Source: Nitrospira sp. ST-bin5 (GTDB taxonomy: Bacteria; Nitrospirota; Nitrospiria; Nitrospirales; Nitrospiraceae). Taken from it: a stretch of DNA of 64,000 nt. The stretch covers positions 1 to 64,000 of the forward strand of contig MSXN01000007.1 in the NCBI GenBank assembly GCA_002083555.1, in the 5' to 3' direction. This document shows positions 24,178-31,612 of this stretch, piece after piece. Each line of letters begins with the position of its first letter. Positions within the stretch are counted from its first letter, which is position 1. Under the pieces are notes generated by a model. That model made no database searches. It saw only the letters and a list, made by a program, of their open reading frames with translations, and was not told the origin of the DNA. Both the position numbers and the translations under genes were made by a program.

Positions 24178-24849
24178 TCAGGGTCTTGGGTCCAGTTCAA
24201 TCAATCCTTTCCGGATTGCGAGGATGGCTGCCTGGGTTCGATCATAGACCTGCAGTTTGTGGAAGATGTTGCGAACATGATTTTTCACGGTTTTTTCGCT
24301 GAGGTCCAGTGCGTTTGCGATTTCCTTGTTTGTCTTTCCGTCCGCAACTAACCGGAGAACCGTGATTTCACGTTCGGTGAGGTCATGTTCCACCCACCCC
24401 GGCTTTTTGCCCTTCTTTTGAGCCATGAGGGAGAACTCAGCAAGAATCTTGCTGGCGACCGACGGGTGAATCAACGATTCGCCCCGGTAAATTGCGCGAA
24501 TCGCCGCGACGATTTGGGAAGATTCGGAGTCTTTCAGAAGGTAGCCGGTGGCACCGGCACGAACAAGATCGAAAATGTACTGCTGTTCTTCGTACATCGT
24601 CAGAGCCACGATCCCGATATGGGGGAACTCCCGTTTGATTTGTCTTGTTGCTTCGACGCCCCCCATGCGAGGCATGCTGACGTCCATAAGAATGACATCG
24701 GGAACCAACGCCTTGGCCTTTTCAACGGCTTCCATGCCATCCTGGGCTTCTCCCACGATATGGAGATCTTCTTTGGTTTTGAGAATGGCGGCCAGCCCTT
24801 CTCGAACGACGCGATGGTCATCGGCAATGAGGACTTTAATCTTGTCCAT
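24178..24849 (-). CDS. NarL/FixJ-family response regulator
   Basis: A 223-residue two-component regulator. The receiver domain (residues 1-120) holds the acidic pocket DD at 10-11, the phosphoacceptor Asp in VILMDVSMPRMGG and the Lys in YLLKDSE. The LuxR-type helix-turn-helix follows (LTEREITVLRLVADGKTNKEIANALDLSEKTVKNHVRNIFHKLQV, about 155-199). It overlaps the kinase gene by 14 bases, so the pair forms one unit. Its stop codon lies 13 bp from the end of the Tn7-like transposon, making its 3' end the likely attachment-site gene. The target genes of the regulator are unknown. Confidence 0.95.
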   Translation of the reverse strand: MDKIKVLIADDHRVVREGLAAILKTKEDLHIVGEAQDGMEAVEKAKALVPDVILMDVSMPRMGGVEATRQIKREFPHIGIVALTMYEEQQYIFDLVRAGATGYLLKDSESSQIVAAIRAIYRGESLIHPSVASKILAEFSLMAQKKGKKPGWVEHDLTEREITVLRLVADGKTNKEIANALDLSEKTVKNHVRNIFHKLQVYDRTQAAILAIRKGLIELDPRP

Positions 24850-25945
24850 GTTCGCTGGTCTCCTTATTCATGAGGGGGACTTCGACTGTGATCGTCGTGC
24901 CTCGCCCCTGCTTGGAATCGATGTGCCCCTCTCCACCGACGAGTTTGGCCCGCTCAATGATGCCTCGAATGCCGAAGTGGTCCCATTTATCAGGGTCTCG
25001 CAACACGGCGTCCATATCAAAACCGATTCCATTGTCTGAAATCGTCACGCGCAGCATCTCCAGGTTGATCTCCAATCTGATCGAGACGCGATCGGCCTTC
25101 GCGTGTTTCTGGACGTTGCTCAAGGCTTCCTGAATAATCCGGAACAGGAAGATCTTCGTTCGGGGAAACAAAATTTGTTCATCCCCGGTCACGGTGAACT
25201 GCGCTTTGATGCGAGCCTGAGTTTCGTAGGACTTGAGGTAGTTGGTCAGCGCGGGAATCAGCTCCATTTTGTCATAATGGAGGGGCCTCAAATTGAAGAT
25301 GACTTGCCGGGCTTCTTGGATGGCGAGCTTCAGCTGGGCTTTGCTTTCCTTGATTGTGGCGAGACTTGCTTTCGGGTTCTTGCGTACAAGTTCCTGGCAT
25401 AAGTCGAGCTTGAAATTGACGCCGGCGAGGCTCTGAACAAGACCGTCATGGATCTCGCAAGCGATGCGCGTCCGTTCTTCAGTGACCGCCGCGCCGGTTT
25501 CTTTGACATACAGCCGGTAGAGGGACTGATACTTATTGAGCGTGTTCTCGATTTCGGCAGTGGCGCGGATGCGCGCGCCGATAAGCTCCCACATGAACTT
25601 GGCGCTGGCTCCGCCGATGATAGTAACGCCCATCCGGTGAAAGTCCTGCAGGAATTGCCAGACCTCAGCATCACCGGATACATCAATAATAAGGTCTACC
25701 CGCTCCATCGCTAAGAGTTTACGATAGTCGCGTGTCACGGGGATCTGGAGTTGTTTCGCGAGAGTGACCCCGGGCGCCTGCGTGTTGACCTCGGCAATTC
25801 CCACGATCTGCACGAGCGGATCGTTTGCGAAAATCTCCATGAGCGCGGTTCCGCCACGCCCGGCGCCGATAATGGCGACATTGGTAGCGCCAACCTTCGA
25901 CGACTTACTGCGGACTTTGGTGGAACGACGTTTCGTAGATGCCAT
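24836..25945 (-). CDS. Sensor histidine kinase with N-terminal Rossmann-like domain
   Basis: The 369-residue protein is a soluble fusion. Residues about 20-128 look like a nucleotide-binding Rossmann domain: NVAIIGAGRGGTALMEIF (GxGxxG at 27-32), VQIVGIAEVN, RVDLIIDVSGDAEV and TIIGGASAKFMWEL. A helical linker leads to a NarX/DegS-type kinase core: H-box RIACEIHDGLVQSLAG with His166, then ATPase boxes NVQKHAKA, ISDNGIGFD and HFGIRGIIERAKLVGGEG. No membrane segment is seen. It overlaps the response regulator by 14 bases. The sensor part suggests sensing of NAD(H), a CoA compound or another nucleotide; this is inference. An N-terminal basic tail (KRRSTKVRSKSSK) is present. Confidence 0.88.
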   Translation of the reverse strand: MASTKRRSTKVRSKSSKVGATNVAIIGAGRGGTALMEIFANDPLVQIVGIAEVNTQAPGVTLAKQLQIPVTRDYRKLLAMERVDLIIDVSGDAEVWQFLQDFHRMGVTIIGGASAKFMWELIGARIRATAEIENTLNKYQSLYRLYVKETGAAVTEERTRIACEIHDGLVQSLAGVNFKLDLCQELVRKNPKASLATIKESKAQLKLAIQEARQVIFNLRPLHYDKMELIPALTNYLKSYETQARIKAQFTVTGDEQILFPRTKIFLFRIIQEALSNVQKHAKADRVSIRLEINLEMLRVTISDNGIGFDMDAVLRDPDKWDHFGIRGIIERAKLVGGEGHIDSKQGRGTTITVEVPLMNKETSEHGQD

Positions 25946-26056
25946 GGTTCTATGAACCAGTGTTGGTTGCCGGGGTACAATTGATAGCTGAGCTGAAAAA
26001 TCGAAGGAAGAGAGACGAAGGAGAGGAAGCAGAGCGAGGGGCTGAGGAGCCCGCCG

Positions 26057-26521
26057 TCACCGCTCCCGACGCTGCTGAGCCAGGGATTTGAGCTCGTCCA
26101 TGAACTGATCAATGTCCTTGAACTCGCGATAGACCGACGCGAACCGGACATAGGCAACCTGGTCGAGTTGGTGCAACTCCTTCATGACTTCTTCGCCGAC
26201 GACCCGACTTTCAATTTCACTTTCACCCATCTCCTGGATCCGCTTCTCGATGCGATCCGTGACGTCTTCGATCGTCGCCGTGCTGATGGGTCTCTTCTCA
26301 CAGGCTTTCTTGAGGCCGGACAAGATTTTCGTGCGGTCGAACGATTCGCGCCGCCCGTCTTTTTTCACGACCACCGGGAGAATTTCTTCAACCCGCTCGT
26401 AGGTGGTATAGCGCCGTTTACAGCCGAGGCACTCGCGCCGCCGGCGAATGACCTCGCCTTCCTTGGCCATACGCGAGTCCACCACCTTGTCTTCGAGCTC
26501 GTCGCAGAACGGACATTTCAC
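26057..26521 (-). CDS. nrdR: Transcriptional repressor NrdR
   Basis: NrdR represses ribonucleotide reductase genes in response to ATP and dATP. The zinc ribbon (CPFC at residues 3-6, CLGC at 31-34, between them ELEDKVVDSRMAKEGEVIRRRRE) is followed by an ATP-cone domain (about 49-139; VVVKKDGRRESFDRTKILSGLKKACEKRPIS). At 154 residues it is full length, with a short extra tail. The start codon is GTG at 26521, since the Cys of the zinc ribbon comes only two codons later. It follows glyA by 30 bases on the same strand, an arrangement seen in many bacteria. Its target nrd genes are not in this window. Confidence 0.97.
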   Translation of the reverse strand: MKCPFCDELEDKVVDSRMAKEGEVIRRRRECLGCKRRYTTYERVEEILPVVVKKDGRRESFDRTKILSGLKKACEKRPISTATIEDVTDRIEKRIQEMGESEIESRVVGEEVMKELHQLDQVAYVRFASVYREFKDIDQFMDELKSLAQQRRER

Positions 26522-26551
26522 TGGTGGCGACCCTGCCCTTATGCCTGTGGG

Positions 26552-27814
26552 CTAGTAGGAGTGAAAAATAGGGAAGCGGTTGCACAACGCCTTCGCTTGG
26601 GCACGGACCTCTTCCAGAACGGTGGCATCGTGGCGGTGCTGCAGGACGCGGTCGATGAGGGCCACGATTTCTTTCATGTCTGCTTCTCGCATGCCACGGG
26701 TGGAGACGATCGGTGTGCCAAGACGAATGCCACTGGCCACGGACGGGGGCTTTTCGTCATAAGGAACGGCATTTTTATTGACGATGATTCCTGCGGCGTC
26801 GAGCGCAGCATCGGCCTCTTTCCCCGAAATGCCCTTGTTGGTGAGGTTCACCAGGAACAGATGAGTGTCGGTTCCACCGGAGACAATCTTGTAGCCGCGG
26901 TCGACGAGCCCCTGTGCGAGTGCGCGGGCATTCGCGATCACCTGCTGTTGATATCGCTTAAAGGAGGGCGACAAGGCTTCTTTGAAGGCCACGGCCTTCG
27001 CCGCGATCACATGCATCAAGGGTCCACCCTGAAGTCCCGGGAAGATGATCTTATCGACGGCCTTGGCGTGCTCGGCTTTGCACATCACGATACCGGCACG
27101 GGGACCACGGAGGGTCTTGTGGGTGGTCGTGGTGACGAAGTCGGCGAAGGGGACCGGGCTGGGATGGAGTCCCGCTGCGATCAGTCCGGCGATATGGGCG
27201 ATATCCACCATGAGATAGGCGCCGACAGATTTGGCGATCTGTTGGAAGCGAGGAAAGTCGAGAACGCGCGCATAGGCACTCGCACCGACGACGAGCATTC
27301 GTGGGCGGCATTCTTCCGCAAGTTTTTGCACGGCATCGTAGTCGATCGTCTCAGTCTGTCGATCCACTCCGTACGCGAAGGCCTTGAAGATCATTCCCGA
27401 GAAACTTACTTTACTGCCGTGAGTCAGGTGGCCGCCATGGGCGAGGTCCATCCCGAGGATAGTGTCGCCCGGCTTGAGTACCGACAGGTAGGCTGCCATG
27501 TTTGCCGATGAGCCGGAGTGCGGCTGAACGTTGACATGGTCCGCACCGAAGAGCTCTTTGGCCCGCTGAATCGCCAGTGCTTCGACGGTGTCGACATGCT
27601 CGCATCCGCCGTAGTAGCGTTTGCCGGGATAACCCTCGGCGTACTTGTTGGTCATCAAACTGCCTTGGGCAGCCAAGACAGCGGGGCTGGCAAAGTTCTC
27701 CGACGCGATCAACAAGAGTTTGTCACGTTGACGGGTCTCTTCCGCTTCAATCGCGGCATAGACATCCAGATCAATTGATTTAAGAGCGTCCAGTGACCCG
27801 ATCGCGTCGCGCAT
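26552..27814 (-). CDS. glyA: Serine hydroxymethyltransferase
   Basis: PLP enzyme interconverting serine plus tetrahydrofolate with glycine plus 5,10-methylene-tetrahydrofolate; it supplies one-carbon units. Motifs: LLIASENFASPAVLAAQGS, TNKYAEGYPGKRYYGGCEHVD, NVQPHSGSSANMAAY, and the PLP lysine in TTTTHKTLRGPRAG at about residue 230. The start was set at ATG 27814; the GTG one codon earlier is too close to GGAGGGG. At 420 residues it is complete. It lies in a cluster rplI-glyA-nrdR, 23 bases after rplI, so the three probably share a transcript. Confidence 0.98.
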   Translation of the reverse strand: MRDAIGSLDALKSIDLDVYAAIEAEETRQRDKLLLIASENFASPAVLAAQGSLMTNKYAEGYPGKRYYGGCEHVDTVEALAIQRAKELFGADHVNVQPHSGSSANMAAYLSVLKPGDTILGMDLAHGGHLTHGSKVSFSGMIFKAFAYGVDRQTETIDYDAVQKLAEECRPRMLVVGASAYARVLDFPRFQQIAKSVGAYLMVDIAHIAGLIAAGLHPSPVPFADFVTTTTHKTLRGPRAGIVMCKAEHAKAVDKIIFPGLQGGPLMHVIAAKAVAFKEALSPSFKRYQQQVIANARALAQGLVDRGYKIVSGGTDTHLFLVNLTNKGISGKEADAALDAAGIIVNKNAVPYDEKPPSVASGIRLGTPIVSTRGMREADMKEIVALIDRVLQHRHDATVLEEVRAQAKALCNRFPIFHSY

Positions 27815-27837
27815 CACCCCTCCACGGTGTATCCCCG

Positions 27838-28308
27838 TTATGCTTCAGCAGCAGCTTCCTGTTCTTGCTTCTTGACCACGCGGACGGTCACGGTGGCGGT
27901 CACTTCTCGTGGCATCTTGATCGGGACAGTGACGGTACCCAGTTCCTTAATAGGCTGGGCCAGCTGAATCTTGCGCCGATCAATAGTAAACCCTTGTGCT
28001 GCCAACGCTTCGGCCAAGTCTTTGGATGTCACAGACCCGAACATTTTGTCGTCTTTGCCGACCTGTGCCTCAATGGTCAGGGTGACAGCAGAAACGTTTT
28101 TGGCATGCACTTCAATTTCGAGCTTCTCTTTTTTCGCCTTCTCCGCTGCGACACGCTTCACGTGTTCGAATGCCTTGATACTGCGGCTGTTGGCCAACAC
28201 GGCTTTCTTGCGAGGTAACAGGAAGTTTCGGGCAAATCCGTCCCGAACATCGAGCAGATCGCCGAGATGGCCGACCCCATCCATCGTTTCTTGTAAAATG
28301 ACTTTCAT
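27838..28308 (-). CDS. rplI: Large ribosomal subunit protein bL9
   Basis: A 156-residue ribosomal protein that binds 23S rRNA at the base of the L1 stalk. The N-terminal domain MKVILQETMDGVGHLGDLLDVRDGFARNFLLPRKKAVLA holds the RNA-binding GDLLDVRDGFARNFLLPRK signature. A long central helix and the C-terminal domain (VGKDDKMFGSVTSKDLAEALAAQGFTIDRRKIQL) follow. AAGGAG precedes the ATG. The Ala/Glu-rich C-terminal tail (QEQEAAAEA) is slightly longer than the E. coli protein (149). First gene of the rplI-glyA-nrdR group. Confidence 0.98.
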   Translation of the reverse strand: MKVILQETMDGVGHLGDLLDVRDGFARNFLLPRKKAVLANSRSIKAFEHVKRVAAEKAKKEKLEIEVHAKNVSAVTLTIEAQVGKDDKMFGSVTSKDLAEALAAQGFTIDRRKIQLAQPIKELGTVTVPIKMPREVTATVTVRVVKKQEQEAAAEA

Positions 28309-28466
28309 AGCCCTAACTCCTTCTGTTGGAAAGGAAGTGAGGATACGGGGGATCAGGTTGAAAAGTCAATTCTCTAATCGTTTTTCGGGTCGTGTTGGCG
28401 GCCTGGACAGGTGCCGACAGGCCCCTATATCATGGCCCACCGGTCGACGAGGGTGAGAGGAGCGAG

Positions 28467-29927
28467 ATGCAGTTAACAGCCAGAGCCTGTTTGGAAATGT
28501 GTGCCGCAAGCCTGGATCGAGAGGTCCTGCAAGCGAACGACGCCGGACTGGATATTCCGATAGTAGTGACCAGGGGACGGCTGGTTCATACAGTGGGAGG
28601 CCTCCACGTGTATGAATTCACCCTCCCGGCCGGATGTCTCCTGCCAATCGATCTTCCCTTGTCCATTGTTCCTGGAGACGAAATTGAAGCCACTGAGGGG
28701 GTGGTGCTGAGTTGTCAGGGTCATGTGGTGCTGGTGCAAGCGGTGGATGCCATTGGAGCCTCAGTTCCTTCCGCGACCCTCATTCCGGACCGTGCCGGGC
28801 ACCTTGGGACCATCGCGACGCGGCTGCGAGAGATGATCAGCCAGGCGGATGCGTACAATCTCGGCCCGTCGGAGCGCCTGGTGCCGCTCTTAGCGTCGTC
28901 AGGTGATCCTAGCCAAATTGCTCTCGGTTCTTCGGCGATCTTGACCACGGTGTGGCTCGAAGATCAGGCCATGCGCCGCCTGAAGATCGCCACACTCGTG
29001 CTTGAACTGATTCGCGCGAACAAACGGATATTACTCATCGGTCCGGATCATCGCTCGTCTGATGAGATGGTCGGGACGATCGCGAAAGCCATGAAAGCCA
29101 GCGGATTGACCTACAAAACCTGGATCAGTCGCTACGAGATGAGCATCGTCTCTCACACGAGCGGAATTTCCATCGATGAACTCGGGTTTGAAGCGCAGAT
29201 GCATCAGTTTTATGCCAAGTCCAGAGCAGATAAAGCTTCGCTTCGGCGAAAGTATGACCGGTTTCGCGAACTGACTCCCCTGCTGGCCTATAAAGGGCAG
29301 AAACAGAAGGACCTGGATGAAGTCCGTTTGCTGGAGTGGAGACTGTTGACGCAGTTGAGCGAGTTTCAGGCGAAGATCAAGGATGTCACGGCGATTCTGA
29401 CGGAATACGAAAATCTCCCACTCTGGCGCCGGATCGGCATGCAGACCGTCGGAAAAAACGTCGAATCGCTCCAGCAATATCGGGTGCTCTATGAGCAGCA
29501 GATCGGTGAGCTGACCAAGGAGCTGGAGATTGCCAAGGTGCGTATCGACGAATTGGTTCCTGAAGCGGCCGTCCCGAAAGATTTGCGACCGGAATTTGAT
29601 GACCTCAAAGAGGCCATCACGAAATTGGGCGGGACGAAGAAGATTCGCGAACTATTGGCGGCAGAAGAAAATACCAACCGGCAAGCCTTTATCCAGAATC
29701 GTCGCCTGGTGATCTCAACGCCGGCGCGGATTGCCAGTGACCCGCTGTTTTCCCGCGTGCGTTTCGATGTCCTTATCGTCGAGGACGCGCCGCAGATCGA
29801 TGCGACCATGTTGCTGGCGGCCGCGGGGTTGGTGCGAGAGCGCATTGTGCTCAGCGGGGATCCTCGCGGTCTTGCCACACGTGAGGGCTGGTCCATCCCC
29901 GGGATCGAATCTCCGGCGCTCTTTTGA
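28467..29927 (+). CDS. Helicase-like protein with degenerate motifs and coiled coil
   Basis: I recognise no exact family for this 486-residue protein. Residues about 420-470 (RFDVLIVEDAPQIDATMLLAAAGLVRERIVLSGDPRGL) correspond to motifs II and III of DNA2/NAM7-type superfamily 1 helicases, where IVDEASQ and GDPRQL are expected. The region around 160-210 (LKIATLVLELIRANKRILLIGPDHRSSDEM) matches motif I/Ia surroundings, but no GxGKT loop is present. In between lies a coiled coil (about 255-400). The second RecA domain is missing. AGAGGAG sits before the chosen ATG. It is probably a non-ATPase derivative; partner and role unknown. Confidence 0.6.
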   Translation: MQLTARACLEMCAASLDREVLQANDAGLDIPIVVTRGRLVHTVGGLHVYEFTLPAGCLLPIDLPLSIVPGDEIEATEGVVLSCQGHVVLVQAVDAIGASVPSATLIPDRAGHLGTIATRLREMISQADAYNLGPSERLVPLLASSGDPSQIALGSSAILTTVWLEDQAMRRLKIATLVLELIRANKRILLIGPDHRSSDEMVGTIAKAMKASGLTYKTWISRYEMSIVSHTSGISIDELGFEAQMHQFYAKSRADKASLRRKYDRFRELTPLLAYKGQKQKDLDEVRLLEWRLLTQLSEFQAKIKDVTAILTEYENLPLWRRIGMQTVGKNVESLQQYRVLYEQQIGELTKELEIAKVRIDELVPEAAVPKDLRPEFDDLKEAITKLGGTKKIRELLAAEENTNRQAFIQNRRLVISTPARIASDPLFSRVRFDVLIVEDAPQIDATMLLAAAGLVRERIVLSGDPRGLATREGWSIPGIESPALF

Positions 29928-29994
29928 GGCTGCGCACATAGTTGCTTGACGCCGGTAGCGTGAATTCAGGATAATCCCCCCCTCGACCCTTCTT

Positions 29995-30080
29995 GCCGAA
30001 GTGGTGGAATGGCAGACACACTGGTTTCAGGTACCAGCGACCGCAAGGTCATGCGGGTTCAACTCCCGCCTTCGGCACCA
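29995..30080 (+). tRNA. tRNA-Leu (anticodon CAG)
   Basis: Acceptor stem GCCGAAG pairs with CTTCGGC (30070-30076), followed by the discriminator A and an encoded CCA. The anticodon stem CTGGT/ACCAG encloses loop TTCAGGT with anticodon CAG at 30028-30030. The long variable arm (GCGACCGCAAGGTCATGC region) and the T arm GGGTTCAACTCCC fit a type II leucine tRNA. Confidence 0.97.
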
Positions 30081-30199
30081 CCTTCTTTTCAGTTTGCTCA
30101 TCCGCTGAATCGCTAACCCAGGCGTTGAGTGTTCCCATCTGCCTGCAGTTTCGCTATTTATAAAAATCAACACGAGCGAGGAGCTGATCGGTATCTTGG

Positions 30200-31120
30200 C
30201 TAGTGGCGAGCGGCAAGCCTGTGTGTCGAAAGAGTCATCATCAGGCGGCTATGCAAGGCGGTGAGATCATCGAGCAGTTCGATCTTCGTATCGTGAAGGC
30301 GGTCTTCCATGGCGCGGGCGCCCTGGCCTCCGACGGCGACAGACCATCGGGTAGCGAGTTGTTCAAGTTGCTTGATGTGGTGGAGAGTTGCAGCCTCTTG
30401 CTTCAGCTCGGTGAGGGAGAGGAGGACGAGATCGGGTGAAATCTTCTCGCAGAAATTCACAAGGTCTGAATATGGAAGGTTAGGGCCGAGATAATAGACG
30501 TGGCATCCTTTCGTGGCAGCGATGTAGGCCACGGCCTGGGCGCCGATCTCATGTGTTTCACCTTCCGGACAGGCAATGAGGATTCGTGGACCGAATTCAT
30601 TCACCGGAAGTTGGTTCATGACTGAGAATAACTTCTGTTGGATGATCTTCGTCACGTAGTGTTCGACGGCGATGTTCAAGTGACCTTCGTGCCAGAGCTC
30701 GCCGATTCGTCGTTGTAGCGGGAGTAGAATCCGCTGGACGGCTTCTTCAAATGGAATGACGGCCACGGCGCCGTTGAGTCTCCGCTCGAATCCCGCCTTA
30801 TCCATTGGGTCAAGCGATCCAATCAATTCATCTAGCAGGCGGTCATGGGGTTTCTGCTCCGCCTCAGAAACGGGTGTCGCGACACGCATGCGTGCGACAA
30901 GTGAATCATGTCCCTCTGCTGCGAGCCCTCCGATCGTTGCGCCTTGTTCCATTTGGTTCTTCACAAAGCGGAGAAGCGCCACCTCCTCGTCACTATATTC
31001 GCGGTAGCGGTTTGAGCTCCGCGAAGGTTTGACAAGCCCGTAACGCCTCTCCCAGACGCGAATAACATCCTTCGAGAGGCCTGTGAGCTTTGCAACTCTA
31101 TGAATTCTATGGGCATTCAT
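30200..31120 (-). CDS. CarH/LitR-type B12-dependent light-sensing MerR repressor
   Basis: A 306-residue MerR-family regulator. The N-terminal helix-turn-helix is HRVAKLTGLSKDVIRVWERRYGLVKPSRSSNRYREYSDEEVALL. The C-terminal half has the CarH hallmarks: a helical bundle with the W-x9-EH motif (Trp143, Glu153, His154) and a cobalamin-binding domain with E-x-H-x-x-G (Glu188, His190, Gly193), the histidine being the predicted lower cobalt ligand. CarH tetramers holding adenosylcobalamin repress in the dark and fall apart in light. The gene has a consensus promoter whose spacer contains one operator box and an almost leaderless start. It is divergent from the long gene series it presumably controls. 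Confidence 0.92.
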   Translation of the reverse strand: MNAHRIHRVAKLTGLSKDVIRVWERRYGLVKPSRSSNRYREYSDEEVALLRFVKNQMEQGATIGGLAAEGHDSLVARMRVATPVSEAEQKPHDRLLDELIGSLDPMDKAGFERRLNGAVAVIPFEEAVQRILLPLQRRIGELWHEGHLNIAVEHYVTKIIQQKLFSVMNQLPVNEFGPRILIACPEGETHEIGAQAVAYIAATKGCHVYYLGPNLPYSDLVNFCEKISPDLVLLSLTELKQEAATLHHIKQLEQLATRWSVAVGGQGARAMEDRLHDTKIELLDDLTALHSRLMMTLSTHRLAARH

Positions 31121-31131
31121 TATTTAAGTGG

Positions 31132-31160
31132 ATTATAATTTACCGTCCAATGTTTGTCAA
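31132..31160 (-). promoter_or_regulatory. Consensus promoter of the CarH-like gene
   Basis: On the minus strand TTGACA (31160-31155), a 17-base spacer and TATAAT (31137-31132): a perfect sigma-70-type promoter. An ACATTGGACG box occupies the spacer. The predicted start site is only about four bases before the ATG at 31120, so the message should be leaderless or nearly so. Confidence 0.85.
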
Positions 31161-31237
31161 AGATTTTAATATAAAACACTTGACACATTGGACAAAACGG
31201 TTTATACATTAGACATACTTGATTCAAACATTGGACA
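31144..31237. promoter_or_regulatory. Array of four ACATTGGACA operator boxes
   Basis: Boxes lie at 31144-31153 (inverted, ACATTGGACG), 31185-31194 (ACATTGGACA), 31206-31215 (ACATTAGACA) and 31228-31237 (ACATTGGACA). The last three are spaced 21 and 22 bases, two helical turns, as needed for a tetrameric MerR-type repressor on one DNA face. They overlap the -35/-10 regions of both divergent promoters. By position they are the binding sites of the CarH-like protein. Confidence 0.85.
31180..31208 (+). promoter_or_regulatory. Promoter of the presumed light-induced gene series
   Basis: TTGACA (31180-31185), a 17-base spacer and TATACA (31203-31208). One operator box fills the spacer and another covers the -10 element, fitting repression by occlusion. 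The first gene starts at 31258. Confidence 0.78.
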
Positions 31238-31257
31238 TATAACCTACGGAGGTGACC

Positions 31258-31557
31258 ATGGCAACAGCATCGGCAGCGGGAGTGAGAGTAGGTCGGCTGG
31301 AAACGCGAGCGGTGTTTTCTCTGGTCAACCATCAATCAACGTGCGGCCGATGCGGCGGACTTATGGTGAGTGACTTCTGCATGGATCTGTTGAATAGCAC
31401 CGGTGAACTGGAGTTTGCCGCAAAGCGCTGTGTGCAATGCGGCGAAGTGGTCGATGCTGTCATTGAGCGTAATCGTCAACTCCGGCAGGACCTGCCGACC
31501 ATTCGATGCATCCCAAGGCAGGTTGCAAGTAACTGCGAGGCGAAGGGGCCCTACTAG
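31258..31557 (+). CDS. Small zinc-ribbon protein
   Basis: First gene after the CarH-controlled promoter, 99 residues, with GGAGGTGA two bases before the ATG. Two cysteine pairs, C-x2-C in STCGRCGGLMVSDFCMDLL and C-x2-C in KRCVQCGEVVDAVIERNR, make a zinc ribbon. The section between them (about 25 residues) resembles that of the protein at 35361-35684, so they are paralogues. No enzyme domain is present. It may be a DNA- or protein-binding regulator; function unknown. Predicted cytoplasmic. Confidence 0.75.
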   Translation: MATASAAGVRVGRLETRAVFSLVNHQSTCGRCGGLMVSDFCMDLLNSTGELEFAAKRCVQCGEVVDAVIERNRQLRQDLPTIRCIPRQVASNCEAKGPY

Positions 31558-31612
31558 TTCGTTGTTCCAACCAGGGGGTGTTCCTGGTGTTCCCAAACCA
31601 AGGAGGTTTCTC

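Noticed and set aside
26168..27511. Long plus-strand open frame of 447 codons opposite glyA and nrdR
   Set aside because: It is the antisense shadow of two clearly conserved genes; its translation shows no domain and no ribosome site.
29995..30080. tRNA-Leu considered as an integration site
   Set aside because: No integrase gene and no duplicated tRNA 3' end were found nearby.
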